Positions 18,994 through 30,231 are shown, counted from the first letter of the stretch. The stretch is 64,000 nt of DNA from Paludibacteraceae bacterium (GCA_905235225.1 CAJOKE010000005.1:27291-91290), one strand, 5' to 3'. A program made the numbers and translations. Notes: generated by a model from the letters alone, not told the origin.

Positions 18994-21900
18994 TTAGTAA
19001 ACAATGGTATTCAGTGTCTGTTGTTCCGTTCCGTTGATTACACGGACGAAATATACTCCTTGCGCCGGTACAGTGGTTCGCCATGCACTATTGTTTCCAT
19101 CCGTCACATAGCGGTCGGCAGCCATGAGTTTGCCGCTCATATCATAAACGTATATGTCTGCGTTGTATTGCAAACCGCTGAGGACGAGTGTTTTATCAAC
19201 AGCCGTCAGTGTAAGCGGTCCGTAGATATTATCAACATCCGTCGGTGTCTGCGGCTGTTTGCGTTCAACGGTGACATAGAGTGTGAAACGAGTGGTGTTG
19301 TCACCCCTCTTGGCATTGAAAGTGTAGTCCCCGGTCATGAGGTTATGCCAAACGCCCAGTTCGCTATCGAAGAGTTGTACCTCTTTGACTTCGTCCAAGC
19401 TGTACCGTCCGTCAAGAGCAAGCGTATATTGTCCTTGTGCGGCAGCGAAGAAGTTAAGCGGCACACCGGCTTTAGCGGAATTGTCAGGCAGCGCGTTGAA
19501 TGCCATCTCTCCGGCATCGTTGCGGCTTGCGAGTACAGGTTTCTGATAGTACTGATAATAATCACCACGCCACTTGATAAGGTCATCCATCATGTCGTAT
19601 CCGTTAGTGAAGTTATCCGAGATGAGCAGGGCTGTTTCGTCCTTTTCCCTATTAGCGTCAGCCGTGAGTACTACGCCGCACCAAACAGGATGTTTGTCAT
19701 CTTCATATTCAGCAGGATTGCGCCGGATGAGAGAGGAGCGTTTGGTGGCGGTAAATTCCACGCCTTGTATATCTGTCGGCAACGTGGAACCGGTTATACC
19801 GATTTGCACGAAGTAGGATGTAAACGGTTTCATTTCATATCCGACACCGATAGGTACTTGTTGGTATCCGCTCCATCCGTTTTCAATCGGTTCTACGAAG
19901 TAACGCAGATTAAGGGTATTGTCATCCACTGTCCATTTTCCATCCCACGGGTCAACGGAATGGTCCTCGATCAGTTTGCCTGTCTGTAAAGGTTCTGCTA
20001 TATCCGAAGTATATGGCATCATGTACGGGTTACCGAGCAAGTTCCATCCTTTATGATTCGGTCGGAGTTCTTCATTGGTTTTATCGCCGCCGTAGCCATA
20101 CAGTCCCTCAATCTGTTTGTCGGCTTTTTCTTCCTCAATGACAGCATTCGCCATTGGGAAGCGGAATTCCCGTTTTACTTTTCCGCTACCGGGAATGGCC
20201 ATGATATATCCCAGACCTTTCTTGAGAGTAGCGTCCGGCGCGACATCTGTCCATCCGCCGGTTTTATGTTCAGCGCGATATGCTCCGTCATACCAAGCGA
20301 GCAGATAGTCCGTACCGAGTACAGCGGGTGTTATACCATCGGAGAAGGTGATGTCACTGACATTAACGTCATAAGGCAGGGAAATATAGTGCCAATTCGT
20401 TGGGTCAATACGTACATCAAGGTATGTATTAGCCGCACTACTTGCACGGCGGGCAGGTGCTGCTCCGGCACCCGCGGATTTGAAGTTCAGTGTACCCTGA
20501 ATATCTGCATGAGCGACCTCATCTTCCTGACGACGGAGTGCAAGGGAGTTAATTGTGTAGTTAGTGCCGGAAGGTACAATCAGTTTACCACCCGGGTACA
20601 CTTTCACATCATGTACCTGCGGAACATCCTTGTCATCCGAATCAGGGGATTTAGTCAGTGTAACATTGCTAAGCACAACGACATTACATGTTTTGCATCG
20701 TTTTTCGGATTGTTCCTGAACCAAAGCGGCATTTGTCGGGTCTGCCACTTTATCCTTCATGATTTCACTAAAGATAGCGTCACTGGTAGTGGCATCAGCA
20801 GAAATGATGATAGGCACTTGCGTGGGTGCTTCGGTCAAGACCTCATCACCTTGTTTAAGTTGGAAGCGCAAATTCAAACAGGTATATTTGGACAAATCAT
20901 CAATGGGAATAGTATAAAGTTTTTCTTCGGGATCGGTTAATTTAGAATCGAGTTCCTTACCCGGTTCAATATTCGTATAATCAATGTAGTATTCGCTATA
21001 GTCAAACGCGGCAAGGTCTTGATAGGAGTTACAGGTAGCCTGTGCATCGTTGTCAACGCCGGCAGCAGTCTTCATAGCTTGATCCATACATACAGAGCGT
21101 CCATACCATTCGGAAGAATAGTTTTCGCCTTCGTAGGTATAATTACTGAATGTTACAAAATCGGCTCCCGTATTTAGTGCAGCCGCCTTTTCACCGGATG
21201 TGACTTCCTTATTACGGAAGAGAATACAGCGTGCAGTGGTCAAGTCAATGTATTCATTCTCCAAATCTATTCCGAAGCCCGCCAAAATCTCAATTGATTC
21301 GGCAGTAGTACCAGGTGTTTTCGAAGACGCATCAAACATCGGATCAAATGCAGGATCGGATGGTGATTTCCCATAATCCATGTTCTTCACATAACCGCTC
21401 CATCCATATTCACTATTACCTCCACGGCAGTTTGATACCCGTCCCGGTGTGGATAAAGCACCTATAACATCGATGATAGTGCCGTTTTTCTTCAATAAAA
21501 GCGCATCATTTCCATTAAAGGTGATATCCTTATCTGCGAATTTATTTTTTCCGCATTCAATCCATCTCGGATTATCCGTTTCAGAAGAATGTGTTCTGAC
21601 TTCCTCCAAAAACGCAGCAGAACAATCAGCCACACCAGTAGAAGCATCCGGAGTAAAGAATATTATTTCCTGTCCTGCATAAATAGTACCCAAGCCACTT
21701 AACGGATACTCCGTATCTGTTGTAGCAAAACTTGATGTATTTCCCCCTCCCGCATGATGGTCACAGAACATATAATTAGCGAGGTTGATGTCATTAGGCG
21801 TACCATTAAAGATGGATAGCAGTTTCATAGTACCGGCACCTTCGAAGTATTTGGCGAAGAAGAGTTCCGTAGCGGAGCCTCCGCCTCCGATGGTACCATG

Positions 21901-24900
21901 TTCTTCCTGTCCGTCAATAACTACAACGGGGTGGAGATTTTCATCTTTGTCAACGAATATGACCGCAGCGTTTTCCTGCCACTCAACGATGTCGATAATC
22001 GGTCCCGTTGTTTTGAAAGTTCCTGTTACGGCGCATGTTTCATCTGTACCGGGTATGATTTTATACCAATAATCGGTGAGTTCCGAGAGTCCATACATGG
22101 TATATGGAGAAGAAGCAGCATTCTCTGTTTTGGCAAGTGCTGTCATTTGTTCATCGGTATAGACTTGAATAGTAACCGAAGCAGCATTAGTCATCCAAGA
22201 GAATGTAGCATCGACACGTCTCGGGCTGACATTGACATCCTGCGGTTGTGAGGTACATCCGGCTGGAGCGATGCAGAAGGTAGTGACATCTTTATACAGT
22301 CCGAACTTAGAGCCATAGGCTAATATACGCCCGGCGGTGGCATCGGGATGAGCGGGATTAGAGACAGTATAGTGAACACCATCGGTTGTAGCGAGTTTCC
22401 ACTCATACTGCTCAGCATTGGATTCACTGAGTGCGGCATAGTTTTGTATGCCGGTGGCTCCGCTGCTGCCATTTGCCCAAAGAGCTTTGTTGTTATTTCC
22501 GACAAGTCGCACATATTGTCCGGCAGTGCTGTATCGTGCATTTGCGACACTCTTGAGGCTATATATCGCCGTAGGTGGAGCAATCGGTACAATAGTCGGT
22601 TCAGCAGCATCATCGGGTGAAACCGTTATACCGTCATATTGTCCGGAACCGTTAGACATATTAGCAGGGAGTGCGTACCAGAGTGTTTTCTTTGTGATGA
22701 GAAGGAACTCATCAGGCAGCGAGCGTCCGTTAACGGTAATAGTTTTGGTTATATCCCCGGCAGTGAGGGTGATGGTGGTAGCTTCGGTAACATCACTTGC
22801 TGTCGGAGTATATTCAACGGTGAGTACTGTTGTTAACCCATCTGCCCCGACAGGGACATCTGTTGCTGCCAGTGATAAAGTGAACTTGGAATTGGATGAA
22901 GTAGCAGACAACGTTTCTGCTGTTTCAAATCCTTTAGCCACCACATCTATCAAGGCGCGTACTTTCTGTCCGTTAGCAGCCGTAATCCACGTATTGTCAT
23001 TTACACGTATATTAGCCCCCGAAGTACAACCAACAAGATCGGTTGTGACAGATGATGACGAAGAAGTTTCCACCTCCATCGCAGTGCCGGTACGGCGGTA
23101 GAGCAGTACGCCCTTCTGTGAAGCAGAGCCATAACATGAAAAACGTTTACTTGAGTAGTTATGCTGGAGAACATTTCGAGAATTATCCCCTTTTGCGACA
23201 ATGGATGTTGCTTCATCTGTTATAGTTATATTCCACAATCCATTAGCATCAGAATTGGTTTCACGGGATTGCAAATTATTAGCAGAAGATGAAGATGCAT
23301 AAATATATTCGGCTCCATCATAGAAAGACCATCCATCTGTTGAGTTCCCACCTAAGGTAAATACAACAACGCCATCGGTTGAGAGGAAATAGGTTTGCGT
23401 ACTATGCCCTTCGACTTCGTGAGTAGTAGCGATCTCTCTATATTTTCCAGAATTTTGAACCCCCATAGCCAACCAATATTCGGCGGAAGCAATAATGACT
23501 TTATCCCCCGCTGCTATTTGGCTGATGTCTGTCACTTCTTCATAAATATCGACTGTTTCTTTTGTGCCACTTGAAATTCCCCAGCAGGCGTACCAAGTAG
23601 CCGCCGCCGATGCGGTAACTTCCGCGCCCGCAGTTTTTTCGACAGCAGTAGCAGTAGATGTGCTTGCCCATCCCACGAACGACTTGCCGGATGTCCCGCA
23701 ATCATAATCGTCCGCAATATTCGGCATTGTATATTTATCGCCATCGGTGACGGTAATCGTACTATGCTGTGATTCCGCCCCTTCTTCTATTGTTTTGAAG
23801 GTGATTACAAACTGTGTTTTGACGGTGATGTTCCGTGAGACGGTGGCACCGCAGATAACGTTGTCGGGGTCGGTATCGTCATCAGGTTGTGTAGCGGTGA
23901 CGGTATAGACTTTAGTTGTTGCAGCGGTCGGAGCATTAAGTGTTGCACCGGAGTTGGATGTGTTAGCAAGGTATGCCGAGCAGTCCGTGTTATTATTATC
24001 AACACAGGTCCATGTGATGTCTTTGCCATTTCCACCATTGAGTGTAAAGTCGATTACGCCGCTACCAACAACGGTATTGATTTCGGTACTGATTGCGAGC
24101 GGTGTAGCGGGTTCGTGGCAGCAGTCAGGGTGCGATGTGTAAGAACCTATGGACGGAACACGTTTATATAATCTAATCGGTGAATTCTGTGCTGTAAGGG
24201 ACTTAAAATTATAGTCATAAGCAAGTTGGTAACCGGCAACGGAAGCCGATTCGAAGATTACGTTATTGCCATCAAATACGGCATTAAAGTTATGCGGTTC
24301 TGTCTGTCGAGCAGGTGCGGAATTAGTTAATGCCAGATATTTGTCAACACTTTCGTTATAGATGGTATAATTAGAACCTGTCTTGGTGATATGCCAAATG
24401 AGTGCGGCAGAGGAGTTGGTAATCTTATCATTAGTGATAGTTACCGATGATTCGTTCACATATCCGGAGCTGTTTATTGTATTGCTCATAGCATATTTAG
24501 ACGATGAGCTATAGTGTGCCACCACGAGATAGTCGGATGTCACCAATTCAGCGAGTGAGTTAATGAGTTGGTATTCATTAGAAACAGCGTCACTCAATAT
24601 ACCATAGACAGCGACGAAAGTGGTATTGGCAGTGATGTCCACATCTGTGCCGCCTGCGGTGTATCCCGGGTTAGTGGAAGTACCTGTAGCGTGGTCTGTA
24701 TATTCGCCTGCAGCCCAACCAAGGAAAGTTATGTCAGGGCAGGTGGATTTATACTCATCGGGCAAGGTGTATGGTGTACCCTCGTATGCTGTTTCGGTAT
24801 AAGTTACGCCATTGTCAATGAGTGTGACGGTGTATGCTTCGGGGACTTTGACAGTCGCCGTGGCGGACTTAGTGGTTGAGCCATCTGATGCGGTACACGT

Positions 24901-25117
24901 GATAGTACATGTTCCGGAAACCTTGTAAGTTACCGTAGCGGTAGCGGTTGTGCCGGAAACAGTAGCTACAGAAGCGTCCGATGTAGTCCATGTCCAAGAA
25001 GTGGGTGTAAAGAGGTTAGCCGTTGCGGTGAGTGTACCAGTTCCCTCATTCGGTTTGGCAGCGGTGAGAGTTTCGGGTGCAATGGTAATGGACGGACCGC
25101 AGGAGATGGTGTATTCA
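18994..25117 (-). CDS. C-terminal part of a giant secreted T9SS-cargo-like protein (Listeria-Bacteroides-type repeats, lamin-tail-like region, type A sorting domain)
   Basis: Long ORF whose frame extends upstream of the listed start to about 25117 (EYTISCGPSITIAPETL...); ends TVPAQGVYFVRVINGTEQQTLNTIVY, a T9SS type A CTD-like terminus. Confidence 0.75.
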
Positions 25118-26143
25118 AGTACTCCATGTGATACTTACTTTATCTAAATACAAAGCATTTGAGCGCGAACGAAGTCCTACATATGCATAATCTCCAGTAA
25201 CATTCAATTCTACTCCAATGTTATTATTATCAAAACACAAGCTTCCCAACAGTGTTCCTTGAGTTGATGTATTATATAGATTACTTGCAGCAGAATAAGC
25301 TGTATTACTACCATAAATATCAACATATCGAGTAGCAGAAGTGTTTGAATTCCACTCGATAACAATCTTTGTTACTTTTCCACCAGAAGTAGTAGAAACA
25401 ATACCTGCGGTAGAATTACTTGAGCGTAACTGAATTGAGTTATTACCACCTGCACTATTACCTGCATAAAAAGCAGCAGATTTATCAGATTTGTTTTCCC
25501 AATCAGCATATGAAGTTCCTGTCACGCCAATTGTACTATACGTTATTTCGTCGGTTACAGTTGTCGTGCCGCTGCCTTCACCTTTTTTAGCGAAGACGGC
25601 GTAGTAGGTGATGCCTGATGCCGGCATAGTGAGGTCAGCAGTGGACGTGATGATAGCAGCGATGTGGTCCGCATTTGAACCATCGAAGTCAGGATTGGTA
25701 GTCCATCCGACAAAGACCTTGACATTATCGCAAGAAGCTGATGTAGGTTCAGGTATTGCAGGTGTGAGTTCGGAGAGTTTAGTACCTGCTATAGCTGTTT
25801 GGGTGGTAGTACTTCCATTTACTGACCAAACGGCGTTATATGTAGGAATAGCTGTTACAGTGGCCGTAACGGATACATCACTTGCCGGCATAGTGAAAGT
25901 ACGTGTATTACCTTCGCCGGACAGCGTAAGGGTATTATCGTCTGCATCTTTGACAACGAGTGTGCCGAACACATATCCCGCAGCGGGTGTTACGGTGACC
26001 GTGACGGTAGATTCAAATTCTGCCGTTTGTGGTGAAGTAGAGTTGGAGTTAACCGTAACCGTTCCGTTGGATATGGACGGTGTGAAAGTTACGTTGTAGT
26101 TTTTCTTCTGCCAAAGGGCGTATAGGTTGGTGTTTTTGGTGAG
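25115..26143 (-). CDS. Middle fragment of the same giant protein, separated by apparent frameshifts at both ends
   Basis: Frame carries LTKNTNLYALWQKKNYNVTFTPSISNGTVTVNS...VFGTLVVKDADDNTL...ITWST*, continuing the repeat of the upstream ORF. Confidence 0.7.
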   Translation of the reverse strand, partial: LTKNTNLYALWQKKNYNVTFTPSISNGTVTVNSNSTSPQTAEFESTVTVTVTPAAGYVFGTLVVKDADDNTLTLSGEGNTRTFTMPASDVSVTATVTAIPTYNAVWSVNGSTTTQTAIAGTKLSELTPAIPEPTSASCDNVKVFVGWTTNPDFDGSNADHIAAIITSTADLTMPASGITYYAVFAKKGEGSGTTTVTDEITYSTIGVTGTSYADWENKSDKSAAFYAGNSAGGNNSIQLRSSNSTAGIVSTTSGGKVTKIVIEWNSNTSATRYVDIYGSNTAYSAASNLYNTSTQGTLLGSLCFDNNNIGVELNVTGDYAYVGLRSRSNALYLDKVSITWST

Positions 26144-29100
26144 TGTGTGTGACAGAAGCTTGGTTATCGTAAACTTTGGTGCCGGAAGCAGATGTTGCCC
26201 AACCTATAAACTCATATCCTGTGCGGGAGAAGGTATTATCCGTCAGTGCCGTAGCGGTGTTGTAGGGTATGGTTTGTGAAATAGTAGCGTCCGAGCCATC
26301 GTTTTTGTAGAAGGTAACGGTTACTTCGGTCGGAGTGACACAGTTTTTAGTGCCGGTATAGTAGGTGGTGGAAGAGCCGGAGCCGGAAACAGTAATCTTC
26401 GCATTACTAAATTGAGCATAACTCGAAGCGTTGGATGGACGCGTAAACGACACAGAGGTAGCGTCACCCGTCCAAGAAAGAACAGATGAAGTTGCAGTAC
26501 ATGTTCCAACATTTGAGGTTATATCCGTTTGATACGTACTACATGTAAACACAATCGAAGTTATAGAACCTGTAGAAACAGTAAAAGTGAGAGTATTATC
26601 TTTGTAGAACCTTGTCGAAGTTGAATTAGCGTACATGGATCCAGTACCTCTTGTATGAGTAACGGTAACACCACCTTTTGTCGCTTCCACAGTACTTCTA
26701 TCATTTCCTGACCATGAAGAAGTTTGACCCCAATCGTTTGCATAACCAAAATTAAATTCTACATCACCACTTCCACCACCGCTGCCGCCGTCTTCGGTGT
26801 GGGAGTAAACGGCATAATAGTCTTGGTTTTGTGTGGCGGTGAAGTCAGTAATCCATCCTGATGTGACGGTGGTATTATCGTCAGCGAGTTTGGAAGAGTA
26901 CCATCCGACGAAAGTATAGCCGTTATCTGTACAATCGGCAGGGTCGGAAGGTTTGGTTGCGGATTGTCCTTGCGTGACGGTTTGGTTAGAGCCTATTTGG
27001 GTTGTGCCATCAAAGAAACGGATGGTGTAGGTGGGCAGGGGATTAACCGTGATTGTGTATATTGCTGTTTTGGTGGTGCTGCCCTCGGTATAAGTGACGG
27101 TAACGGTTTTTGAGCCGGTGGTGGTCATGTCGGGTGTTGAGACAGAGGTGGGCGAAACGGTTCTGTCTGAACAATCGCTGTATTTAGCAGTAACGCCCAG
27201 CCCTTCGGATGAGAAAGCATCGCCTTGTGTGAAGGTTTTGGTTACAGCATCCGTATTAAGCGTAATACTTGACAGGGTGCAAGTAGAGCAGGTGGTCGAA
27301 TAGTCGGCATAGGAGGTGGAAGAACCGCCGGAAATAGTTATGACAATAGTTTTTATTCGCGCCTGTTTACCACTGTTTCCTGAAGTACAAGCAGGAGATG
27401 TCCATGTGGCTGAATTTGGCGTATATGAAGTATCCCAATTACCGCCATTATATGTGCCATCAAACGTAAACTCTATAGATGAAATGTCACCAACTGAAGA
27501 TTCTATTGTAAGTGTTGCACCCTTATAGATTCGATAATCTGTTCCATTATTCAATACACCATTAGAAGTTGATAAAGTTATTCCGTCTACAGGAAATAAA
27601 GTGTTTGTCTTAGCATCTAAAGTTATTGTACTGCTACCGCTGCCGGAACCGGCAGTGGCATAGACGGCGTAGTAGGTAGAAACGGAATAGGTGTCGCCGG
27701 TTTTAGCGAAGGTTGGAGCTGTCGTAGCATTAGTATAAGAACTATTAGTACACCATCCTACGAACTTTTTACCGCCGGTGCCGGAGCAGTCAGACGGAAC
27801 GGAGGGGAGTGTTATTTTATCATCGGCAGCAATATTTGTGGCATGTGTAACGCTATTAGCGACCCACGTAATGAGGTGTGCTGCTTCAGCCAGTATAGTT
27901 ACATCGCCCGTGACGGTAGTAATCGTGAACGTGTTAGTAGAAGGGTTGTAGGTAAAATCCGTTCCATAAGTCAGTTCAGTGTCCCCCATCTCAACCATCC
28001 AGCAGGCAGCGTCTGCAAGAGAGTATCCAGCGTCAGGAGTAATGGTCAGGTTAAGCGTTCCGTTTAGAGCGACTGTACCATCAGCAGGAACGGTGCAGTT
28101 ATCTCCTAACAAAGAATAATCCCATTGGGTTTTTGTCTCTCCGCCGTTATATTTGAAGGTGATGTTTCCGGCAGACTCAGTAATTTCAGTTAAGGCGCAG
28201 CCTGTAGCCGGGGTATAGGAACGAACATTGCCTGTGCCGGGGAAGGTGGTGCCGGATGTACTGGTTGCAGTAGGGTCAATCACATAGGGTGTATATGGGC
28301 GGGTGAGGCTATTGGCTGTAACCACCGTGTAACCAACTGCACTATTATTAGGAGTATTATTCGTCCAATTGGAAGAATTATATTGTACTTCCCAAACGAC
28401 CATACCATGTCCGGGCAGATATTTATCCCATCCGGTTTTTTGACGGTTTTCGAGATACCAAACTCGATCAGAAGCGGTAGCGGCTTTTAGAGCAGTACCT
28501 CCGGTAATTTGATATGCACTTCCATAAGTGGTAGTCAAGGTGCAATTCTTCTTCGCCTCTTTTGCGAGCAGTGTGGGTGTTGTCCATCCGAAATAGTATT
28601 TGTCATGCGGAGAATAATTGGGTGGTGTACGTCCGTCGTTATTATAACTTCCGTAGTCCATGATATGCCAAGACCCCGGGGTATAGTCTTTTTCGTCATT
28701 AGCAGCCGAAGAAGATGTAACATAGTAATCAGGAAGTCCGAGTACATGTCCGAACTCATGGGCAATAGTACCAATCGGACAGCGCGTAGTACTTCTTCCT
28801 CTTAATTCACCGGAGCAAGCATAGTTATTGATGTAGAGGTTATCCACCTTTCTTTCTGATTTTGCATACGTGCAGTTGTTGTAATAAGAGGCACTCTCGA
28901 GTGTCCAGTTATGAGGCCAAACCGCATCAGCGTCATCCGAATCCGCTTCTCCCTCACCAGCATAGATGACATATACAAAATCCACCTCATTGTCTCCGTC
29001 ATTGTTGTATTTGGTAAAGTCCACGCCATCCGCATCGGCTGCTTTGCAGGCTTCAACAATCATATCACCTGCCAAGAGGTCGTCATCATTACTATCGTTA

Positions 29101-29654
29101 CCGCCATAGTGTGCTTGGGTATTCGAGATAGTATATGGTCCTACTACATCAAAGTCAGGAACATAAGCACCGTTGGACTGCGCTTTGAAGAATTCCCGCA
29201 CAGATCCGGTGGCGGAGTTATAGGTATAGTTCTCTGCGTTCATCATGTCCGACATAGCCGCACGGGTGTTCTCCGATCGGAAGGATTTATCCGTAAAATT
29301 CACCAGAATAACCAAGCCTCGCGGAGCAAGATTAATTGAACCGGCTGCTTTACGGATAGGTGAAGATGGTTGGTAATACCGTCGAGAAGCCTGTTTAGCC
29401 TTTTGCGTGTCGGTTTGTACAGCGGGTGTGCTATTGACATTCCACCAGCCGTTGGCATCTTTTGTAACCTGCTGTCCGTCTTCGTTCTGCCAATAATGGA
29501 AGAACTCGTCGCCCATGAGGCGGACGGTGATGGTAGTGCCATCGGGCTGTGTTTTAGTCTGCCATCCGCGGTAAGCAGGTACGGCAGATAGTTGGTTAAG
29601 ACCAAGAATAATCACGCACAGGAACGTGCAGAAGCGTTTGAAGTTTAGTTTCAT
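26049..29654 (-). CDS. N-terminal part of the giant protein: signal peptide plus M6-family metalloprotease domain
   Basis: Signal peptide MKLNFKRFCTFLCVIILGLNQLSAVPAYRG; CPIGTIAHEFGHVLGLPDYY zinc motif; C-terminal InlB-type repeats; tail ASVTHTHQKHQPIRPLAEE is out of frame. Confidence 0.85.
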   Translation of the reverse strand: MKLNFKRFCTFLCVIILGLNQLSAVPAYRGWQTKTQPDGTTITVRLMGDEFFHYWQNEDGQQVTKDANGWWNVNSTPAVQTDTQKAKQASRRYYQPSSPIRKAAGSINLAPRGLVILVNFTDKSFRSENTRAAMSDMMNAENYTYNSATGSVREFFKAQSNGAYVPDFDVVGPYTISNTQAHYGGNDSNDDDLLAGDMIVEACKAADADGVDFTKYNNDGDNEVDFVYVIYAGEGEADSDDADAVWPHNWTLESASYYNNCTYAKSERKVDNLYINNYACSGELRGRSTTRCPIGTIAHEFGHVLGLPDYYVTSSSAANDEKDYTPGSWHIMDYGSYNNDGRTPPNYSPHDKYYFGWTTPTLLAKEAKKNCTLTTTYGSAYQITGGTALKAATASDRVWYLENRQKTGWDKYLPGHGMVVWEVQYNSSNWTNNTPNNSAVGYTVVTANSLTRPYTPYVIDPTATSTSGTTFPGTGNVRSYTPATGCALTEITESAGNITFKYNGGETKTQWDYSLLGDNCTVPADGTVALNGTLNLTITPDAGYSLADAACWMVEMGDTELTYGTDFTYNPSTNTFTITTVTGDVTILAEAAHLITWVANSVTHATNIAADDKITLPSVPSDCSGTGGKKFVGWCTNSSYTNATTAPTFAKTGDTYSVSTYYAVYATAGSGSGSSTITLDAKTNTLFPVDGITLSTSNGVLNNGTDYRIYKGATLTIESSVGDISSIEFTFDGTYNGGNWDTSYTPNSATWTSPACTSGNSGKQARIKTIVITISGGSSTSYADYSTTCSTCTLSSITLNTDAVTKTFTQGDAFSSEGLGVTAKYSDCSDRTVSPTSVSTPDMTTTGSKTVTVTYTEGSTTKTAIYTITVNPLPTYTIRFFDGTTQIGSNQTVTQGQSATKPSDPADCTDNGYTFVGWYSSKLADDNTTVTSGWITDFTATQNQDYYAVYSHTEDGGSGGGSGDVEFNFGYANDWGQTSSWSGNDRSTVEATKGGVTVTHTRGTGSMYANSTSTRFYKDNTLTFTVSTGSITSIVFTCSTYQTDITSNVGTCTATSSVLSWTGDATSVSFTRPSNASSYAQFSNAKITVSGSGSSTTYYTGTKNCVTPTEVTVTFYKNDGSDATISQTIPYNTATALTDNTFSRTGYEFIGWATSASGTKVYDNQASVTHTHQKHQPIRPLAEEKLQRNFHTVHIQRNGYG

Positions 29655-29697
29655 TGTATTAGAATTTTTTATTTTCGGGATGGTTATATTTTTTTCG

Positions 29698-29729
29698 TAC
29701 TGACGTGATGACGTGATGGCGTACTGTAT
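29698..29729. repeat. 8-bp tandem array
   Basis: TACTGACG TGATGACG TGATGGCG TACTGTAT. Confidence 0.65.
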
Positions 29730-29741
29730 TATTCAAGCGCG

Positions 29742-29773
29742 CAAAGGTACGAAAAAAAAACGAGATACGCAAA
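29742..29773 (-). promoter_or_regulatory. Putative promoter of the M6 metalloprotease gene
   Basis: Minus strand TTTG (29773-29770), 20 nt, TACCTTTG (29749-29742). Confidence 0.65.
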
Positions 29774-29968
29774 TGAGGGAGCAAATTTTTTGGGAAAAAT
29801 TGTTAAAGAACACAATTATGACGATTGAAGCCCCACATATTTAAGTCTTTTTAACATTAATGATTCAGGGGGGCTATCGGGATCGCGGGAGTTTTTGGGC
29901 AAGTACAGCGTGAGCATTTGAAAAATATTTTTCAAGTATTCATAGGTTATTTATCTATGCCTTATGAC

Positions 29969-30078
29969 CTATGGGTGAGCTTTGGGGGACTTGTGGTTGA
30001 CTTATGGGCGACCTTTGGGTGACCTTTGGGCGACCTTTGGGTGACCTTTGGGCGACCTTTGGGCGACCTTTGGGAAGA
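29969..30078. repeat. 11-bp tandem array, 10 units, consensus CTTTGGGYGAC
   Basis: CTATGGGTGAG CTTTGGGGGAC TTGTGGTTGAC TTATGGGCGAC CTTTGGGTGAC CTTTGGGCGAC CTTTGGGTGAC CTTTGGGCGAC CTTTGGGCGAC CTTTGGGAAGA. Confidence 0.95.
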
Positions 30079-30121
30079 AGTCGGAAAGAGAGGGGGTGTT
30101 TTTTTGAAAAAATGGGTGCCG

Positions 30122-30181
30122 TACTGACGGGATGGTGATTATTTTTTCGTACTGACGGGATGACGGACTGACGTACTGATT
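30122..30181. repeat. 8-bp tandem array, related to 29698-29729
   Basis: TACTGACG GGATGGTG (12-nt spacer) TACTGACG GGATGACG GACTGACG TACTGATT. Confidence 0.7.
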
Positions 30182-30231
30182 TTTCGGGCTGGCGGGAGGA
30201 TGAAGTTTTTCTCAAAAAAAAGGACGAACGC

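Noticed and set aside
18205-19989. 594-aa plus-strand ORF
   Set aside because: Antisense to well-supported minus-strand genes (Gly-rich membrane protein and T9SS C-terminus); low-complexity Cys/Ser/Arg-rich translation with no recognisable domain.
20053-20940. 295-aa plus-strand ORF
   Set aside because: Lies fully antisense to the giant secreted protein and has no domain-like pattern.
29969-30078. Possible CRISPR array
   Set aside because: Units are 11 bp with no spacers, and no cas-like genes are present in the window.
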